A stretch of DNA of 64,000 nt from Agrobacterium rubi TR3 = NBRC 13261 (GTDB lineage Bacteria > Pseudomonadota > Alphaproteobacteria > Rhizobiales > Rhizobiaceae), in contig NZ_BBJU01000003.1 of the NCBI RefSeq assembly GCF_000739935.1, forward strand, positions 248,001 to 312,000, read 5' to 3'. Position 1 is the stretch's first letter; every line of letters starts with the position of its first letter. This document shows positions 40,026 through 49,300 of the stretch, piece after piece. The notes below the pieces were generated by a model. That model searched no databases. It was not told the origin of the DNA and was given only the letters and a program-made list of their open reading frames with translations. The position numbers and the translations under genes were made by a program.

Positions 40026-40171
40026 GACAGTATCAATCCTTGGCGATGTCGCTGATTTCGAAACGAATAGTCGCGAGCGAGTGTTTCCGATAAAGCGCAT
40101 CTCTCGGGATGCAGACGGCAGTTTTGACTGCTTCGAATTGGCGCGATGTTGGCCCAAGGCCGGTGCTCGTG

Positions 40172-41272
40172 TCAATCCAGCGGGCGGAACGGCAGCAGAT
40201 GGACCGGTGTGCTGGACACGGCAAGCACCTTGAAGAGTTCACCCATCTTGCCTGCACCTTCACCCGCCAGCCGGTTGACGGCCTCGGCGATTTCCATTGT
40301 CTGGTCGGGGTCCGCCTTGGCGGCCAGCGCTTCGGCGCGTTCTCGAAGGCCCAGGCCATACAGGAAATCTCCCTGCGGCAGGCAGCCATTGACGTGAGCG
40401 CCATGTCGTTCGGCCGTTTTCATCAGGCTTTCGAAATCCACATGGCTGGTCAGATCGGCTTCGCCGGGGTGGGCCAGAACCGGATCGTACTCATGCATGC
40501 GCAAAGCCTGCAACGTGTCGCCGTAACCCGAAACGATATAGCCGTAATCGATGATGACGGCCACGCCGCCCTGGCTCTTCAGCCGCTGGGCAATCGCTGC
40601 CATGACGGCTTCGCGGGCAGGGGAATATTCGAAAATTGTGCCGACGGGCTGGCGTTCTGGCAAAGGTGGCAGCAGCTCGGGATCGATGCTTGCCAGTCCG
40701 GCGGTGAAAATAAGCTCGTCATCGGCATCCATCGCCACCACCCGCTCGCGAAAGCCCTGCGGTGTCTTGACGAATTGGCGGATGGGAATGGCGTCGAATA
40801 GCTCGTTGGCGGCAATCAGCAAAAAGCCCGGCGGCACGTCATCGAAGCTTTCGTGCCAGACGATCTTGTCGCCGTGGATGGCCAGTGTCTGCTGCTGCGT
40901 TTCCGTCAATCTCGGGCTGGTTTCCACGAGATGCACGCTCATGCTTTCATACAGCGGTGGCGCGATGCGCTGGATGACCCGCAGCATATCTGCCATCATC
41001 GTGCCGCGTCCCGGGCCGATTTCCACCAGCCGCACGGGCGCAAGCGTGCCGTGCCTGTGCCACGCGTGAACGATGAAGACACCGAGCATCTCGCCGAAAA
41101 GCTGGCTGATCTCAGGTGCTGTGACAAAATCTCCGGTGCGGCCGAAGGGCTGGCGGGTCTTGTAGTAACCGTGTTCGGGGTCCGCGAGGCAAAGCGCGAA
41201 AAAGTCGGTGACGCTCATCGGTCCGTTGAGACGGATGAGGGATTTGATGCGGCGTGCGAGCGGTGTCGGCAT
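40172..41272 (-). CDS. SAM-dependent methyltransferase, MidA/NDUFAF7 family
   Basis: 366 residues. The family signature is clear: FGRTGDFVTAPEISQLFGEMLG, then the SAM-binding LVEIGPGRGTMMADML, and VVIIDYGY. The eukaryotic member NDUFAF7 dimethylates an Arg of complex I subunit NDUFS2; the bacterial target is not established. The ATG follows GGGTACACC. It lies 14 bases after lgt and shares the leftward cluster lgt, midA, pgeF, M24. That neighbourhood is common in Rhizobiales. Confidence 0.9.
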   Translation of the reverse strand: MPTPLARRIKSLIRLNGPMSVTDFFALCLADPEHGYYKTRQPFGRTGDFVTAPEISQLFGEMLGVFIVHAWHRHGTLAPVRLVEIGPGRGTMMADMLRVIQRIAPPLYESMSVHLVETSPRLTETQQQTLAIHGDKIVWHESFDDVPPGFLLIAANELFDAIPIRQFVKTPQGFRERVVAMDADDELIFTAGLASIDPELLPPLPERQPVGTIFEYSPAREAVMAAIAQRLKSQGGVAVIIDYGYIVSGYGDTLQALRMHEYDPVLAHPGEADLTSHVDFESLMKTAERHGAHVNGCLPQGDFLYGLGLRERAEALAAKADPDQTMEIAEAVNRLAGEGAGKMGELFKVLAVSSTPVHLLPFRPLD

Positions 41273-41286
41273 GGTGTACCCGGTTC

Positions 41287-42126
41287 CTATGCTGCGGAAG
41301 CGCGGCGCGCCCGTACAACTGCCCAGACGCCTAGAAGGAACATGGGTGCTGAGAGAACCATGCCCATGGTCAACCAGTTCCCGGCGAGATAGCCGATCTG
41401 CGCATCCGGCTCGCGGAAAAACTCAACCAGGATGCGCGACAGCGCGTAACCGCAGACGAAAACGCCTGTCACGGTGCCGGGGTGCTTCAAGGCCTTGAAG
41501 CCATAAATCAGGATGGCAAGGGCGATCAGCAGGATGATGCCTTCAAGCCCGGCTTCGTAAAGCTGGCTTGGGTGGCGGGGAAAAGGACCACCGGTCGGGA
41601 AGACGAAGGCCCATGGCACATCGGTCAGCCGTCCCCACAATTCGCCGTTGACGAAATTTGCGACGCGGCCGAAAAACAGGCCGATGGGCGCGACGGCTGC
41701 AATGATGTCGAACATGCTCCAGGTAGGGATGCCGTTGCGGCGCGCAAACATCAGCATTGCGATTGTGGTGCCGATCAAGCCGCCATGAAACGACATGCCG
41801 CCGTTCCAAATCTGCAAGGCGCGGATCGGATTGGCGAGAACGGCGCCCATATCGTAAAACAGGATATAGCCGATGCGACCGCCCAGCACGATGCCGGCTG
41901 CGGCCCAGACAATGAAATCATCAAGATGCACGGGGGTGATGGGCGATTTGTCATGCGGCCACAAACGGTCGGTGAGGCTCAGCTGCCGCGCATAATACCA
42001 GCCCAGCATGATGCCGAAGACATAGGCGATGCCATACCAGTGAATGGGCAACGGCCCGAGATTGAATGCCACCGGATCGATATTCGGATAAGGCATGATC
42101 GAGAACTGGGCCAGTGGTGCAAACAA
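41287..42126 (-). CDS. lgt: Prolipoprotein diacylglyceryl transferase
   Basis: 279 residues from a TTG at 42126; an ATG at 42096 has no ribosome binding site and would shorten the first membrane region. Seven membrane segments are expected. The Lgt signature [14 protein letters not shown] is intact, as is the GGLIG segment earlier. It transfers diacylglycerol to the Cys of prolipoproteins, such as the lipoprotein at 37.3 kb. It heads the lgt-midA-pgeF-M24 cluster and diverges from the ubiK-like gene across 277 bases in which I see no gene. Confidence 0.95.
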   Translation of the reverse strand: MFAPLAQFSIMPYPNIDPVAFNLGPLPIHWYGIAYVFGIMLGWYYARQLSLTDRLWPHDKSPITPVHLDDFIVWAAAGIVLGGRIGYILFYDMGAVLANPIRALQIWNGGMSFHGGLIGTTIAMLMFARRNGIPTWSMFDIIAAVAPIGLFFGRVANFVNGELWGRLTDVPWAFVFPTGGPFPRHPSQLYEAGLEGIILLIALAILIYGFKALKHPGTVTGVFVCGYALSRILVEFFREPDAQIGYLAGNWLTMGMVLSAPMFLLGVWAVVRARRASAA

Positions 42127-42403
42127 TTCGCGTATTCCATCGTCATTGGGTTGAAGTCAAAGAACTTTAGAGTGTTCCGGTTAACAGTCGGATATCTCTG
42201 TCATACTTTTCCCGGGCGCGAAAATGGCGACTGAAACAGGTCTGGTCAAGGCTATTCTTCGGCGCAATTATGGCGGCATTCGAGGCGTTTGGCGCAGGAA
42301 AGCATCCTGATTTCGCTTGCAAGGCGACAAGTGAGTGCCTACCTGAGATGCATGACCCGGAAGAGCAACTGACCTTTCCAGATATTGACAAGGAAACAGC
42401 ACC

Positions 42404-42667
42404 ATGACGACGACCGGAACAAACCGAATTTTCGACGAATTCGCAAAGCTGATGACAGACGCGGCAGGCGCCGCCCAAGGCATGCGCAAGGAAGTCGAAT
42501 CCGCTTTTCACGCGCAGGCCGAGCGTTGGCTGAACAGCCTCGATCTGGTCAAGCGCGAAGAGTTTGAGGCGGTGCGCGAGATGGCCATTCAGGCCCGTGA
42601 TGAGAACGATGCCCTGCGGGCACGTATCGAAGCGCTCGAAGCGAAGTCTTCCACGACCGCTTCTTAA
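42404..42667 (+). CDS. ubiK: UbiK-family ubiquinone biosynthesis accessory factor
   Basis: 87 residues, mostly coiled-coil: FDEFAKLMTDAAGAAQGMRKEVESAF then VKREEFEAVREMAIQARDEND. Both match the membrane fusogenic / BMFP family that UbiK (YqiC) represents. It is thought to help ubiquinone synthesis at the membrane. AAGGAAACAGC precedes the ATG at 42404. A strong terminator follows at 42693. Sequence identity is low in this family, so UbiK is an assignment by pattern. Confidence 0.82.
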   Translation: MTTTGTNRIFDEFAKLMTDAAGAAQGMRKEVESAFHAQAERWLNSLDLVKREEFEAVREMAIQARDENDALRARIEALEAKSSTTAS

Positions 42668-42692
42668 GCCGTTTTTACCTGCGTTGATTCTG

Positions 42693-42725
42693 ATGCCGGG
42701 CCTTCCCCAAGGTCCGGCATTTTTC
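42693..42725 (+). terminator. Rho-independent terminator after the ubiK-like gene
   Basis: ATGCCGG-G-CCTT ... AAGG-T-CCGGCAT around CCCC, followed by a T run. Confidence 0.88.
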
Positions 42726-43119
42726 GTTTTTGTATCGTTTCGAAGCAGTTTGCGCCGGAGTGGGGATTCGGAAGCGTCAAGCAAGCGATTTCATTCAGTT
42801 TTTTTTAACGTCTGTGGAAACACCCGAAAAACACAATTGGCAGAGTCAGTTATGACTCACAACTGAGGTTTCGTACGAGGAGATATACACAGTTCTGATT
42901 GCAAAAGCGGTTCTGTGGGGGTGGCGCGGGGACTCGCTCGTTATACACTGATTTTCAATGATGATTCGAAACGAACTCCGTAAGCTCCAGACAGGTTTAG
43001 TGCGTTAATCTGGCAGTGTCGGGCATCATCCATAAGTATTGTAACCCGGCATTTGCGTGTGCGTTTTTGTGCCTTTGCGTACGAGAAACAACATTCAATT
43101 CCGGCTGAGAAGGTGCCGT
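42726..43119. other. Intergenic region upstream of the ybjN-like gene
   Basis: About 390 bases with no credible gene. A TTTTTTTT run near 42800 and a palindrome GAGTCAgttaTGACTC at 42843-42858 are the only structures seen; the latter could be an operator. The ybjN promoter should lie here. Confidence 0.5.
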
Positions 43120-43620
43120 ATGAGCCTAATGGAATTTGAAGTCGAGCGTCACTCCAACCCGGTCGATATGATCGAGTTCGTTGCCGCGTCCAACGACTGG
43201 TCGTTCGAGCGCTCCGGCGAAGATGAAATCGCCATGACGGTCGAAGGCCGCTGGGCCGATTATCATGTCTCCTTCTCGTGGATGGAGCAGTTCGAAGCGC
43301 TGCATCTGGCCTGCGCGTTCGACATCAAGATCGCCGATCACCGGGTCAACGAAGTCATCCGCCTTCTGGCGCATGTCAACGGACAGACGCTGATGGGTCA
43401 CTTCGATCTGTGGCGTCAGGAAGATGTCGTCATTTTCCGGCAATCGCTGTTGCTGGCAGGCGGTGCTGAGCCGACGAACCAGCAGGTCGAAGTGCTGCTC
43501 TCCAGCGCGCTTGAAGCTTGCGAACAGTATTTCCAGGCATTCCAGTTCGTCGTGTGGTCCGGCATGGAAGCCAAGGCTGCGATGGAAGCGGCCCTCTTCG
43601 AAACCGTCGGGGAAGCTTGA
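43120..43620 (+). CDS. YbjN domain-containing protein
   Basis: 166 residues from the ATG at 43120 with AAGG upstream; a longer frame is open but not family-like. The YbjN family shows a CesT-type fold; typical features here are VEGRWADYHVSFSWMEQFEALHLACAF and VNEVIRLLAHVNGQTLMGHFDLW. It is cytoplasmic. In E. coli YbjN is linked to stress and motility. It is followed by proC with 4 bases between, so they are co-translated. Function here is not established. Confidence 0.87.
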   Translation: MSLMEFEVERHSNPVDMIEFVAASNDWSFERSGEDEIAMTVEGRWADYHVSFSWMEQFEALHLACAFDIKIADHRVNEVIRLLAHVNGQTLMGHFDLWRQEDVVIFRQSLLLAGGAEPTNQQVEVLLSSALEACEQYFQAFQFVVWSGMEAKAAMEAALFETVGEA

Positions 43621-43624
43621 ACGC

Positions 43625-44443
43625 ATGGTATCGCTGACATCCGGTCCGCTCGTTCTCATCGGCGCTGGCAATATGGGCGGTGCACTTCTGTCCGGTTGGT
43701 TAAAAAAAGGCGTGACGGGCTCTTCGATCATCGTGATCGATCCCGGCCCGTCGGATGCGATGAAAAGCGTTATCGCTGAAGCCGGTGCGACGCATCTGAC
43801 CGAAGCGCCGAAGGATACCATCGCTGCTATTCTGTTTCTGGCAATCAAGCCGCAGCTGATGGATGTCGTTTTGCCATCCCTGCGATCGCTCGTTGGCCCG
43901 CAAACCGTTGTCGTGTCGATTGCGGCCGGTACGACATTGTCCGGCATCGAAGCGCATCTTGGCAAGAACGCCTCCATTCGCGCGATGCCGAATACGCCTG
44001 CCATGGTTGGCCGTGGCGTGACGGGCGCTTACGCCAACACATCCGTTACCGAGCCTCAGCGTGCGCTGGTCGAGACCCTGCTCAAGGTCAGCGGTCCGGT
44101 GGAATGGGTTGCGACCGAAGCCGATATTGACGCGGTGACGGCCGTTTCCGGCAGTGGCCCCGCCTATGTATTTTATCTCGTGGAATGCATGGCAGAGGCA
44201 GGCCGTAAACTCGGTCTGCCGGCGGACCTCGCCATGCGTCTTGCACGGGAAACCGTCGCGGGGGCTGGTGAACTGCTTCATCAGTCCCCCGAAGAGGCTT
44301 CACGTCTGCGCAAGAACGTGACGTCGCCGGGTGGAACGACGGCTGCGGCTCTTTCCGTTCTGATGGCCGATGACGGCATGCAGCCGCTGTTCGACAAGGC
44401 CATCGCGGCAGCGCAGAAGCGCGCTAACGAACTGGCTCTGTAA
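43625..44443 (+). CDS. proC: Pyrroline-5-carboxylate reductase
   Basis: 272 residues from the ATG at 43625 (GGGAAG upstream). The dinucleotide-binding GAGNMGGALLSGWL is near the N-terminus, then FLAIKPQ, SIAAG, MPNTPAMVG and the proline-site AVSGSGPAYVFYLVE. The C-terminal TSPGGTTAAAL stretch is the ProC signature. It makes L-proline from pyrroline-5-carboxylate with NAD(P)H. It follows the ybjN-like gene by 4 bases and precedes csaA by 48. Confidence 0.96.
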   Translation: MVSLTSGPLVLIGAGNMGGALLSGWLKKGVTGSSIIVIDPGPSDAMKSVIAEAGATHLTEAPKDTIAAILFLAIKPQLMDVVLPSLRSLVGPQTVVVSIAAGTTLSGIEAHLGKNASIRAMPNTPAMVGRGVTGAYANTSVTEPQRALVETLLKVSGPVEWVATEADIDAVTAVSGSGPAYVFYLVECMAEAGRKLGLPADLAMRLARETVAGAGELLHQSPEEASRLRKNVTSPGGTTAAALSVLMADDGMQPLFDKAIAAAQKRANELAL

Positions 44444-44491
44444 GCTGAGCGACGGTTTCAGCATTCCGTTGCGTGCCTGTAAGGATATTGG

Positions 44492-44836
44492 ATGATGAGC
44501 GAAGAGATCACTTACGCGGATTTCGAAAAGGTCGATATTCGTGTTGGCACCATCATCGAAGCTGAGCCCTTTCCCGAAGCACGCAAGCCTGCGTTCAAGC
44601 TCAAAATCGATTTCGGACCCGAGATCGGTATCAAGAAATCATCCGCGCAGATTACCGTTCACTACACGCTGGACAACCTTGTTGGTCGCCAAGTCTTGGG
44701 CGTCGTCAATTTTCCACCGCGACAGATCGGCCCCTTTCGCTCCGAAGTCCTGACATTGGGCTTTGCGGACAAGAACGGCGACATCGTTCTCGCCTCTGTG
44801 GAGCAGGCCGTTCCCAACGGCGAGAAGATGTGCTGA
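44492..44836 (+). CDS. csaA: tRNA-binding protein, CsaA type
   Basis: 114 residues, a single OB-fold tRNA-binding domain (TRBD). The KVDIRVGTIIEAEPFPEARKPAF and VVNFPPRQIGPFRSEVLTLGF motifs match CsaA. AAGGATATTGG precedes the ATG at 44492. CsaA is described as a chaperone-like factor with tRNA-binding fold. It ends at a terminator hairpin which overlaps the end of the convergent kinase gene. Confidence 0.92.
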   Translation: MMSEEITYADFEKVDIRVGTIIEAEPFPEARKPAFKLKIDFGPEIGIKKSSAQITVHYTLDNLVGRQVLGVVNFPPRQIGPFRSEVLTLGFADKNGDIVLASVEQAVPNGEKMC

Positions 44837-44838
44837 AA

Positions 44839-44870
44839 ATCCAGCCTTGTGACACTCAGGCTGGAATTTT
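44839..44870 (+). terminator. Likely terminator of csaA, overlapping the kinase 3' end
   Basis: CCAGCCT (44841-44847) and AGGCTGG (44858-44864) with AATTTT after. The kinase stop codon lies in the right arm. Confidence 0.6.
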
Positions 44871-46235
44871 CACCATCACCCGGAGACCACCCAAGGGGCT
44901 GTCATCCAATGTCACGTCGCCGCCATGGCTGCGGGCGATGTCGCGGACGATGGAGAGACCCAGCCCCGTGCCGGAGGCATTGAGATTGCGGGCTTCGTCC
45001 AGCCGGTAAAACGGCTTGAACACGTCCTCGCGCGCTTCCTCGGGTACACCCGGCCCATCATCGTCAAACACCAGTGTGATCGATTTGGGTGCCCGGCGGA
45101 GTTCGATCTCAAGCGTGTTGGCATAGCGGGCTGCATTGGCGGCCAGATTGCCGATCAGGCGTGAAAAAGCGCCGGGACGAACGTTGAGTTCTTCGACACC
45201 GTGCAGATCATAACGAAGCGTCTTGCCCAACATTTGGAAATCATTGCTCATCTTGTCGAGGAGGGGTTTGAGATCAAGCGTTCCGACGCTTTCCTCCGCA
45301 TCGTCACGCGCGAAGGCGAGGTAGGCTTCCAGCATGGACTGCATGTCGTCCACGTCCTTGTCGAGGCCTTCCAGATCGGGATTGTCACTTGCCAGGGCCA
45401 GCTGGAGTTTGAAGCGGGTGAGAATGGTGCGAAGATCGTGGCTGACGCCGTTCAGCATGGCGGTGCGCTGTTCCATCTGCCGCTCGATGCGTTCGCGCAT
45501 CAGGATGAAGGCAAGGCCGGCGCGGCGCACTTCGTCCGCACCACGGGGGGAATAGGCCGTGATCTTCTGGCCGCGACCGAAGCTTTCCGCTGCTTTTGCC
45601 AGTGCTAGAATGGGTCTGATCTGGCCGCGCAAAAACAGAATGGATATGCCCAGCAGCACCAGCGAAGCGCCACCCATCCACACAAGGAAGATGTGGGTGT
45701 TGGAGGCATAGGCCTGACTGCGGCGTGTGAAGACGCGCAATGTCTTGTTTTCCAGCTGAATGCGGATTTCGACGAGCGCTCCGTTTCCGAACGTATCCAG
45801 CCAGAACGGCTTGCCGATCTGCTCGCGAATCTGATCGGCAAGGATGGTATCGAGAATGGAGAAAAAGGGCTGCGGTCGCGGCTCGGGCAGGTCGGTCTTG
45901 GGTTCGATATAGACGCTTAAATCAAGCCGGTCGCGGGCAATGCGGATGACACGCTGGTAGTCGTCTTCCTCCGGGTCTGTCTCGATGAGTTCGATGATGG
46001 CAGCGATATCACGCGTTACGGCTGCCGAGAGACGCTCCGTCACCAGTTGCCAGTGGCGTTCCATGAACACGGCTGCGACGACCACCTGAAGCAGGACCAT
46101 GGGAAGGATGATGATCAGCAACGAACGGGTATAGAGACCGGTCGGCAGCCAGTGGCGAAGCCAACGGGTGAAGAAGCGCCACGCACGGGCCGGTGCCGTG
46201 CTTCTCATGGAATTCACGAGCTTGAGGTTTTCCAT
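44856..46235 (-). CDS. EnvZ-type sensor histidine kinase
   Basis: 459 residues. Two membrane segments (about 36-58 and 182-204) flank a periplasmic region; a HAMP follows. The H-box is GVSHDLRT with His at residue 266. The N box is NLAANAARYA, the G1 box DDDGPGVPE, and the G2 box GTGLGLSIV. GGCGG lies before the ATG at 46235. It follows the response regulator gene in the same operon by 30 bases. It probably phosphorylates that regulator. The signal is unknown. Confidence 0.93.
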   Translation of the reverse strand: MENLKLVNSMRSTAPARAWRFFTRWLRHWLPTGLYTRSLLIIILPMVLLQVVVAAVFMERHWQLVTERLSAAVTRDIAAIIELIETDPEEDDYQRVIRIARDRLDLSVYIEPKTDLPEPRPQPFFSILDTILADQIREQIGKPFWLDTFGNGALVEIRIQLENKTLRVFTRRSQAYASNTHIFLVWMGGASLVLLGISILFLRGQIRPILALAKAAESFGRGQKITAYSPRGADEVRRAGLAFILMRERIERQMEQRTAMLNGVSHDLRTILTRFKLQLALASDNPDLEGLDKDVDDMQSMLEAYLAFARDDAEESVGTLDLKPLLDKMSNDFQMLGKTLRYDLHGVEELNVRPGAFSRLIGNLAANAARYANTLEIELRRAPKSITLVFDDDGPGVPEEAREDVFKPFYRLDEARNLNASGTGLGLSIVRDIARSHGGDVTLDDSPLGGLRVMVKIPA

Positions 46236-46265
46236 TTTCCGCCTATGCGATGATGGGGCGTCTTG

Positions 46266-46979
46266 TCAGTCTACACTGAGACGGTAGCCGATGCCGCGCA
46301 CGGTCTGCAAGTAGACCGGATTTGCGGGGTCGTCTTCGATCTTGCGGCGCAGGCGGTTGATCTGCACGTCGATCGTGCGCTCTCCCACGTCCGCGTCCGC
46401 ATCCACCAGTTCGTGGCGTGGAATGGTGTCACCGGCTCGCAAGGCAAACAGCATCATGATGTCCTGTTCACGATCCGTTAGCCTGATGATTTCGGCTCCG
46501 CGCCGCAGTTCTTTGCGTGGAACGGAGAAATTATAGGGTCCGAAGATGATCTGCTCCACCTTCGGTGCATCGGGTGACGCATTGCGTCTCAGAATATTGT
46601 TGATGCGCAGCACCAGTTCGCGCGGGTCGAAGGGTTTTGCCAGATAATCGTCCGCACCAGCCTCAAGACCGGCAATGCGGGAATCGGCTTCCGAGCGGGC
46701 AGTGAGTAGAATGACAGGGACGGATTTGTTTTCGTTGAGGGAGCGGGTGAGCGACAGGCCGTTTTCACCGGGCATCATGACATCGAGAATAAGGAGATCG
46801 AAACGGATACCCTGCATCTTGCGTCGCGCCTCGGCGGCGTCGGCTGCGGCTGTGATGCGGTATCCCTTTTCGCCGAGGAAGCGCTGGAGAAGATCGCGAA
46901 TACGGGCATCGTCATCGACGATCATGAGGTGAGGGGCATCATCTTCGGCCAGTGGCTGTTTGGTCGTGCCGTTTTGCAT
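46266..46979 (-). CDS. OmpR-family response regulator, PetR-like
   Basis: 237 residues from the ATG at 46979, which has AAGGAG 5 bases upstream; the GTG at 46985 is not needed. The receiver domain has the phospho-acceptor Asp66 in LLILDVMMPG, the acidic pair VDDD and the Lys in AKPFDPREL. The winged helix ends with RTIDVQINRLRRKI and VRGIGYRL. It is placed between a MarR gene and the kinase. The order MarR-regulator resembles petP-petR of Rhodobacter capsulatus; that link is inference from order. Confidence 0.93.
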   Translation of the reverse strand: MQNGTTKQPLAEDDAPHLMIVDDDARIRDLLQRFLGEKGYRITAAADAAEARRKMQGIRFDLLILDVMMPGENGLSLTRSLNENKSVPVILLTARSEADSRIAGLEAGADDYLAKPFDPRELVLRINNILRRNASPDAPKVEQIIFGPYNFSVPRKELRRGAEIIRLTDREQDIMMLFALRAGDTIPRHELVDADADVGERTIDVQINRLRRKIEDDPANPVYLQTVRGIGYRLSVD

Positions 46980-46981
46980 GA

Positions 46982-47509
46982 TCACTCCTTGACCTCGAGG
47001 GTCTGGTCATTGGCTGCCGTATGACCTGCGACGGGATCACGCATGCGGGCCAGAAACTCTCGCACGGATGCCCGTGCCTCAGGCTGCATGCCTTGCAGGG
47101 CGCGGTCGATGCGCCTGGATTGCGGGTCACTCAGCGCAAGCGCCAGTTCGCGTCCCGTCAAAGTGGGGTAGAGCCTGCGCTGGCGGCGGTCTTCGGGTCC
47201 TGCCATCTGGCGGATATAGCCATCATCGATCAGCTGTTTCAACACGCGCGCAAGGCTCTGCTTTGTGATCTGCAACGTGTCGAGAAGATCGGCAACGGTC
47301 ATGCCGGGGTTGCGGCAGACGAAATAGACGACACGGTGATGGGCTCTGCCATATTCCAGTTTGGACAGGATGACATCCGGGTCGGACACGAAATCGCGGT
47401 AAGCGAAAAAGAAGGCTTCGATCGTGTCGAAGTCGATCTTGCTGTCATCGACATGGGGAAGAGCTGGGCCCTGTTTAACGGCAGCCTTTTTCATCGATTG
47501 GGCAGGCAC
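46982..47509 (-). CDS. MarR-family regulator, PetP-like
   Basis: 175 residues from a GTG at 47509 with AAGGAG 5 bases upstream. A MarR winged helix is recognisable: GMTVADLLDTLQITKQSLARVLKQLIDDGYIRQM then GPEDRRQRRLYPTLTGRELA. A helical N-terminal arm (DTIEAFFFAYRDFVSDPD) would dimerise it. Its stop is two bases before the response regulator ATG, so it is first of a three-gene operon with regulator and kinase. It looks like PetP of Rhodobacter capsulatus; the regulated genes are not predictable. Confidence 0.88.
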   Translation of the reverse strand: MPAQSMKKAAVKQGPALPHVDDSKIDFDTIEAFFFAYRDFVSDPDVILSKLEYGRAHHRVVYFVCRNPGMTVADLLDTLQITKQSLARVLKQLIDDGYIRQMAGPEDRRQRRLYPTLTGRELALALSDPQSRRIDRALQGMQPEARASVREFLARMRDPVAGHTAANDQTLEVKE

Positions 47510-47724
47510 TGTCGCTCCTTTTTACTGCATCCAAAACCGTGCAGCGCAAACGCGCTGCAATCCGTTCACCTCGCCGTCGAAACCAAACTCATGGCACGAG
47601 ATGGCGGACACTAGCCCAAAAACAATGTCGCCGGGAGGACATTGCCGATCATTTTCTGTTGCGTTCGATAATATGCCGATGAACCCACATCAACGGAATT
47701 GTGCATGTGGCTGGACACGAACGC

Positions 47725-47750
47725 AAAAAGAGCGCGGAATGACCGCGCTC
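47725..47750 (-). terminator. Rho-independent terminator of the SH3/DUF1236 gene
   Basis: GAGCGCGG (47730-47737) and CCGCGCTC (47743-47750); a T5 run follows on the minus strand. Confidence 0.85.
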
Positions 47751-47775
47751 ATTGAGTTGGCAAGGGTGCCAAAGA

Positions 47776-48375
47776 TCATTCGTAGACGTAGACGATCCGG
47801 CGTGTGCTCGGCTCGACCAGAACGGTACGGTCGTTGACGCGAACATAGCGATATTCGTAATCGGGAATGTTGGTCAGACGCGCGTCGGCTGGAACCATGC
47901 CGCCGATGGCCACATCGCCGTCGATGGTCACGACTTCACCGGGGTGAGCATCAACATAGGTCATGACCTGTTCTGGCGGATCGACTTCACCGACGCGACC
48001 GAGGTTCGGATCGCCTGGGTTAGGCTCTGCCTGAACGTCAGATGTCTTCTCGTAGGTCACGACGGGGACGTTAACGTCAGAGCGACGCTCGCGCAGGATC
48101 ACTGGCGCGCCTTCATACATAACGTTGAGATAATCGGCATTGGCCCAACCGCGTACACCGTTCACCTCGATGCGGCACCATTCGCTGCCATCCATGCAAC
48201 CATCCAGCACAGCCTCGCTGCCGCGCGTGGCAAGACCCACTTCGGGGTAATCCTCGCCAGGGCCGGACCGGACAGAAACGTCTGATGCTGTGGTGGCGAC
48301 CATTGCCGCGTTCGCATATCCTGCGAGCAGCGCAAAAGCGCCACCGGCGATCATGACTTTAAACCTGTTGTTCAT
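47776..48375 (-). CDS. Secreted SH3 and DUF1236 domain protein
   Basis: 199 residues from the ATG at 48375; the GTG at 48384 overlaps the ribosome binding site AAAGGAG. Signal peptide with cleavage near ANA (about residue 23). An SH3b domain follows with VSVRSGPGEDYPEVG and WCRIEVNGVRGWANADYL. The C-terminal DUF1236 part has the YEYRYVRVNDRTVLVEP pattern ending in RRIVYVYE. It is periplasmic or cell wall-associated, probably binding peptidoglycan or protein partners. The role is not known. A terminator follows. Confidence 0.85.
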   Translation of the reverse strand: MNNRFKVMIAGGAFALLAGYANAAMVATTASDVSVRSGPGEDYPEVGLATRGSEAVLDGCMDGSEWCRIEVNGVRGWANADYLNVMYEGAPVILRERRSDVNVPVVTYEKTSDVQAEPNPGDPNLGRVGEVDPPEQVMTYVDAHPGEVVTIDGDVAIGGMVPADARLTNIPDYEYRYVRVNDRTVLVEPSTRRIVYVYE

Positions 48376-48570
48376 ATGTCTCACTCCTTTGAAGACTGCG
48401 GCATGAACGCACGAGGTGCGGGTCTGTTCCCAATTCCGTGATTGCTAAAGTTGCACATGGACGGCACCACCCGCCCGTTTTGCAATGCTGAGAGAGGTGC
48501 GAGTTTCATTGTGCGGTGGCGTTTGCCGGTTTATAGAGAGCCCGTTGTTTTCGAAGAGAAGGATGAAATC

Positions 48571-49263
48571 ATGGGTAAGTTACAGGCGGGCATCATTCCC
48601 GTGACGCCGTTCCAGCAGAACTGCACCATCCTCTTCGATGAAGACACCAAGGAAGGCGTGATCGTCGATCCCGGCGGGGATGTGGATGTCATCATCCAGA
48701 CGGTGACCGAAAACGGCGTGACGCTGAAGGAGATCTGGCTGACGCACGGGCATCTCGACCATGCCGGTGGCGCCAAGGAGCTGAAGGAAAAGCTGTCGCT
48801 GTCCATCATCGGCCCACATGAAGACGACAAGCCGCTTCTGGAACGCATCGAAATCCAAGCGCAGACCTATGGCATTCCCGGTCTCCAGAGCGTGCTGCCG
48901 GATCGCTGGCTGACGGACGGTGATACGGTTTCGTTTGGCGAGCATCATTTCGAGGTTCTGCATTGCCCAGGCCACGCGCCGGGCCACGTGATCTATTACA
49001 ATCGCGCCCAGGCTTTCGCGCATGTGGGCGACGTTCTGTTTTCAGGATCGATCGGTCGCACCGACCTTCCAGGCGGCAACCACGAGCAATTGCTGGCCTC
49101 CATCCGCGACAAGGTTATGCCTTTGGGTGACGAGGTCGGTTTTATCTGTGGCCATGGTCCCGGCGGACGGATTGGCGAAGAGCGCCGGACGAACCCTTAT
49201 CTGCAAGGGATTTATGCAGATCAGAAAGGTGCTGAGTCAGAAGGCACGGTCAAACCCGCGTAA
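48571..49263 (+). CDS. MBL-fold hydrolase, glyoxalase II-like (YcbL type)
   Basis: 230 residues from the ATG at 48571 with GAAGGA upstream; the extended frame to 48442 is not family-like. The metal-binding motif THGHLDHAGG is intact, followed by HCPGHAPGH and VLFSGSIGRTDLPGG (Asp), then FICGHGPGG (His). The N-terminal PVTPFQQNCTIL matches the glyoxalase II-like group. It is a cytoplasmic thioester or lactone hydrolase by family; substrate undetermined. It converges on the cold-shock gene, with a shared terminator between them. Confidence 0.9.
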   Translation: MGKLQAGIIPVTPFQQNCTILFDEDTKEGVIVDPGGDVDVIIQTVTENGVTLKEIWLTHGHLDHAGGAKELKEKLSLSIIGPHEDDKPLLERIEIQAQTYGIPGLQSVLPDRWLTDGDTVSFGEHHFEVLHCPGHAPGHVIYYNRAQAFAHVGDVLFSGSIGRTDLPGGNHEQLLASIRDKVMPLGDEVGFICGHGPGGRIGEERRTNPYLQGIYADQKGAESEGTVKPA

Positions 49264-49300
49264 TCAGCCTTCCGGCGCAGATATTTGCGCGGCAGCTCAC

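Noticed and set aside
40026-40175. N-terminal extension of pgeF to a TTG overlapping midA
   Set aside because: The extra 50 residues are not family-like, and AAGGA lies before the ATG at 40025.
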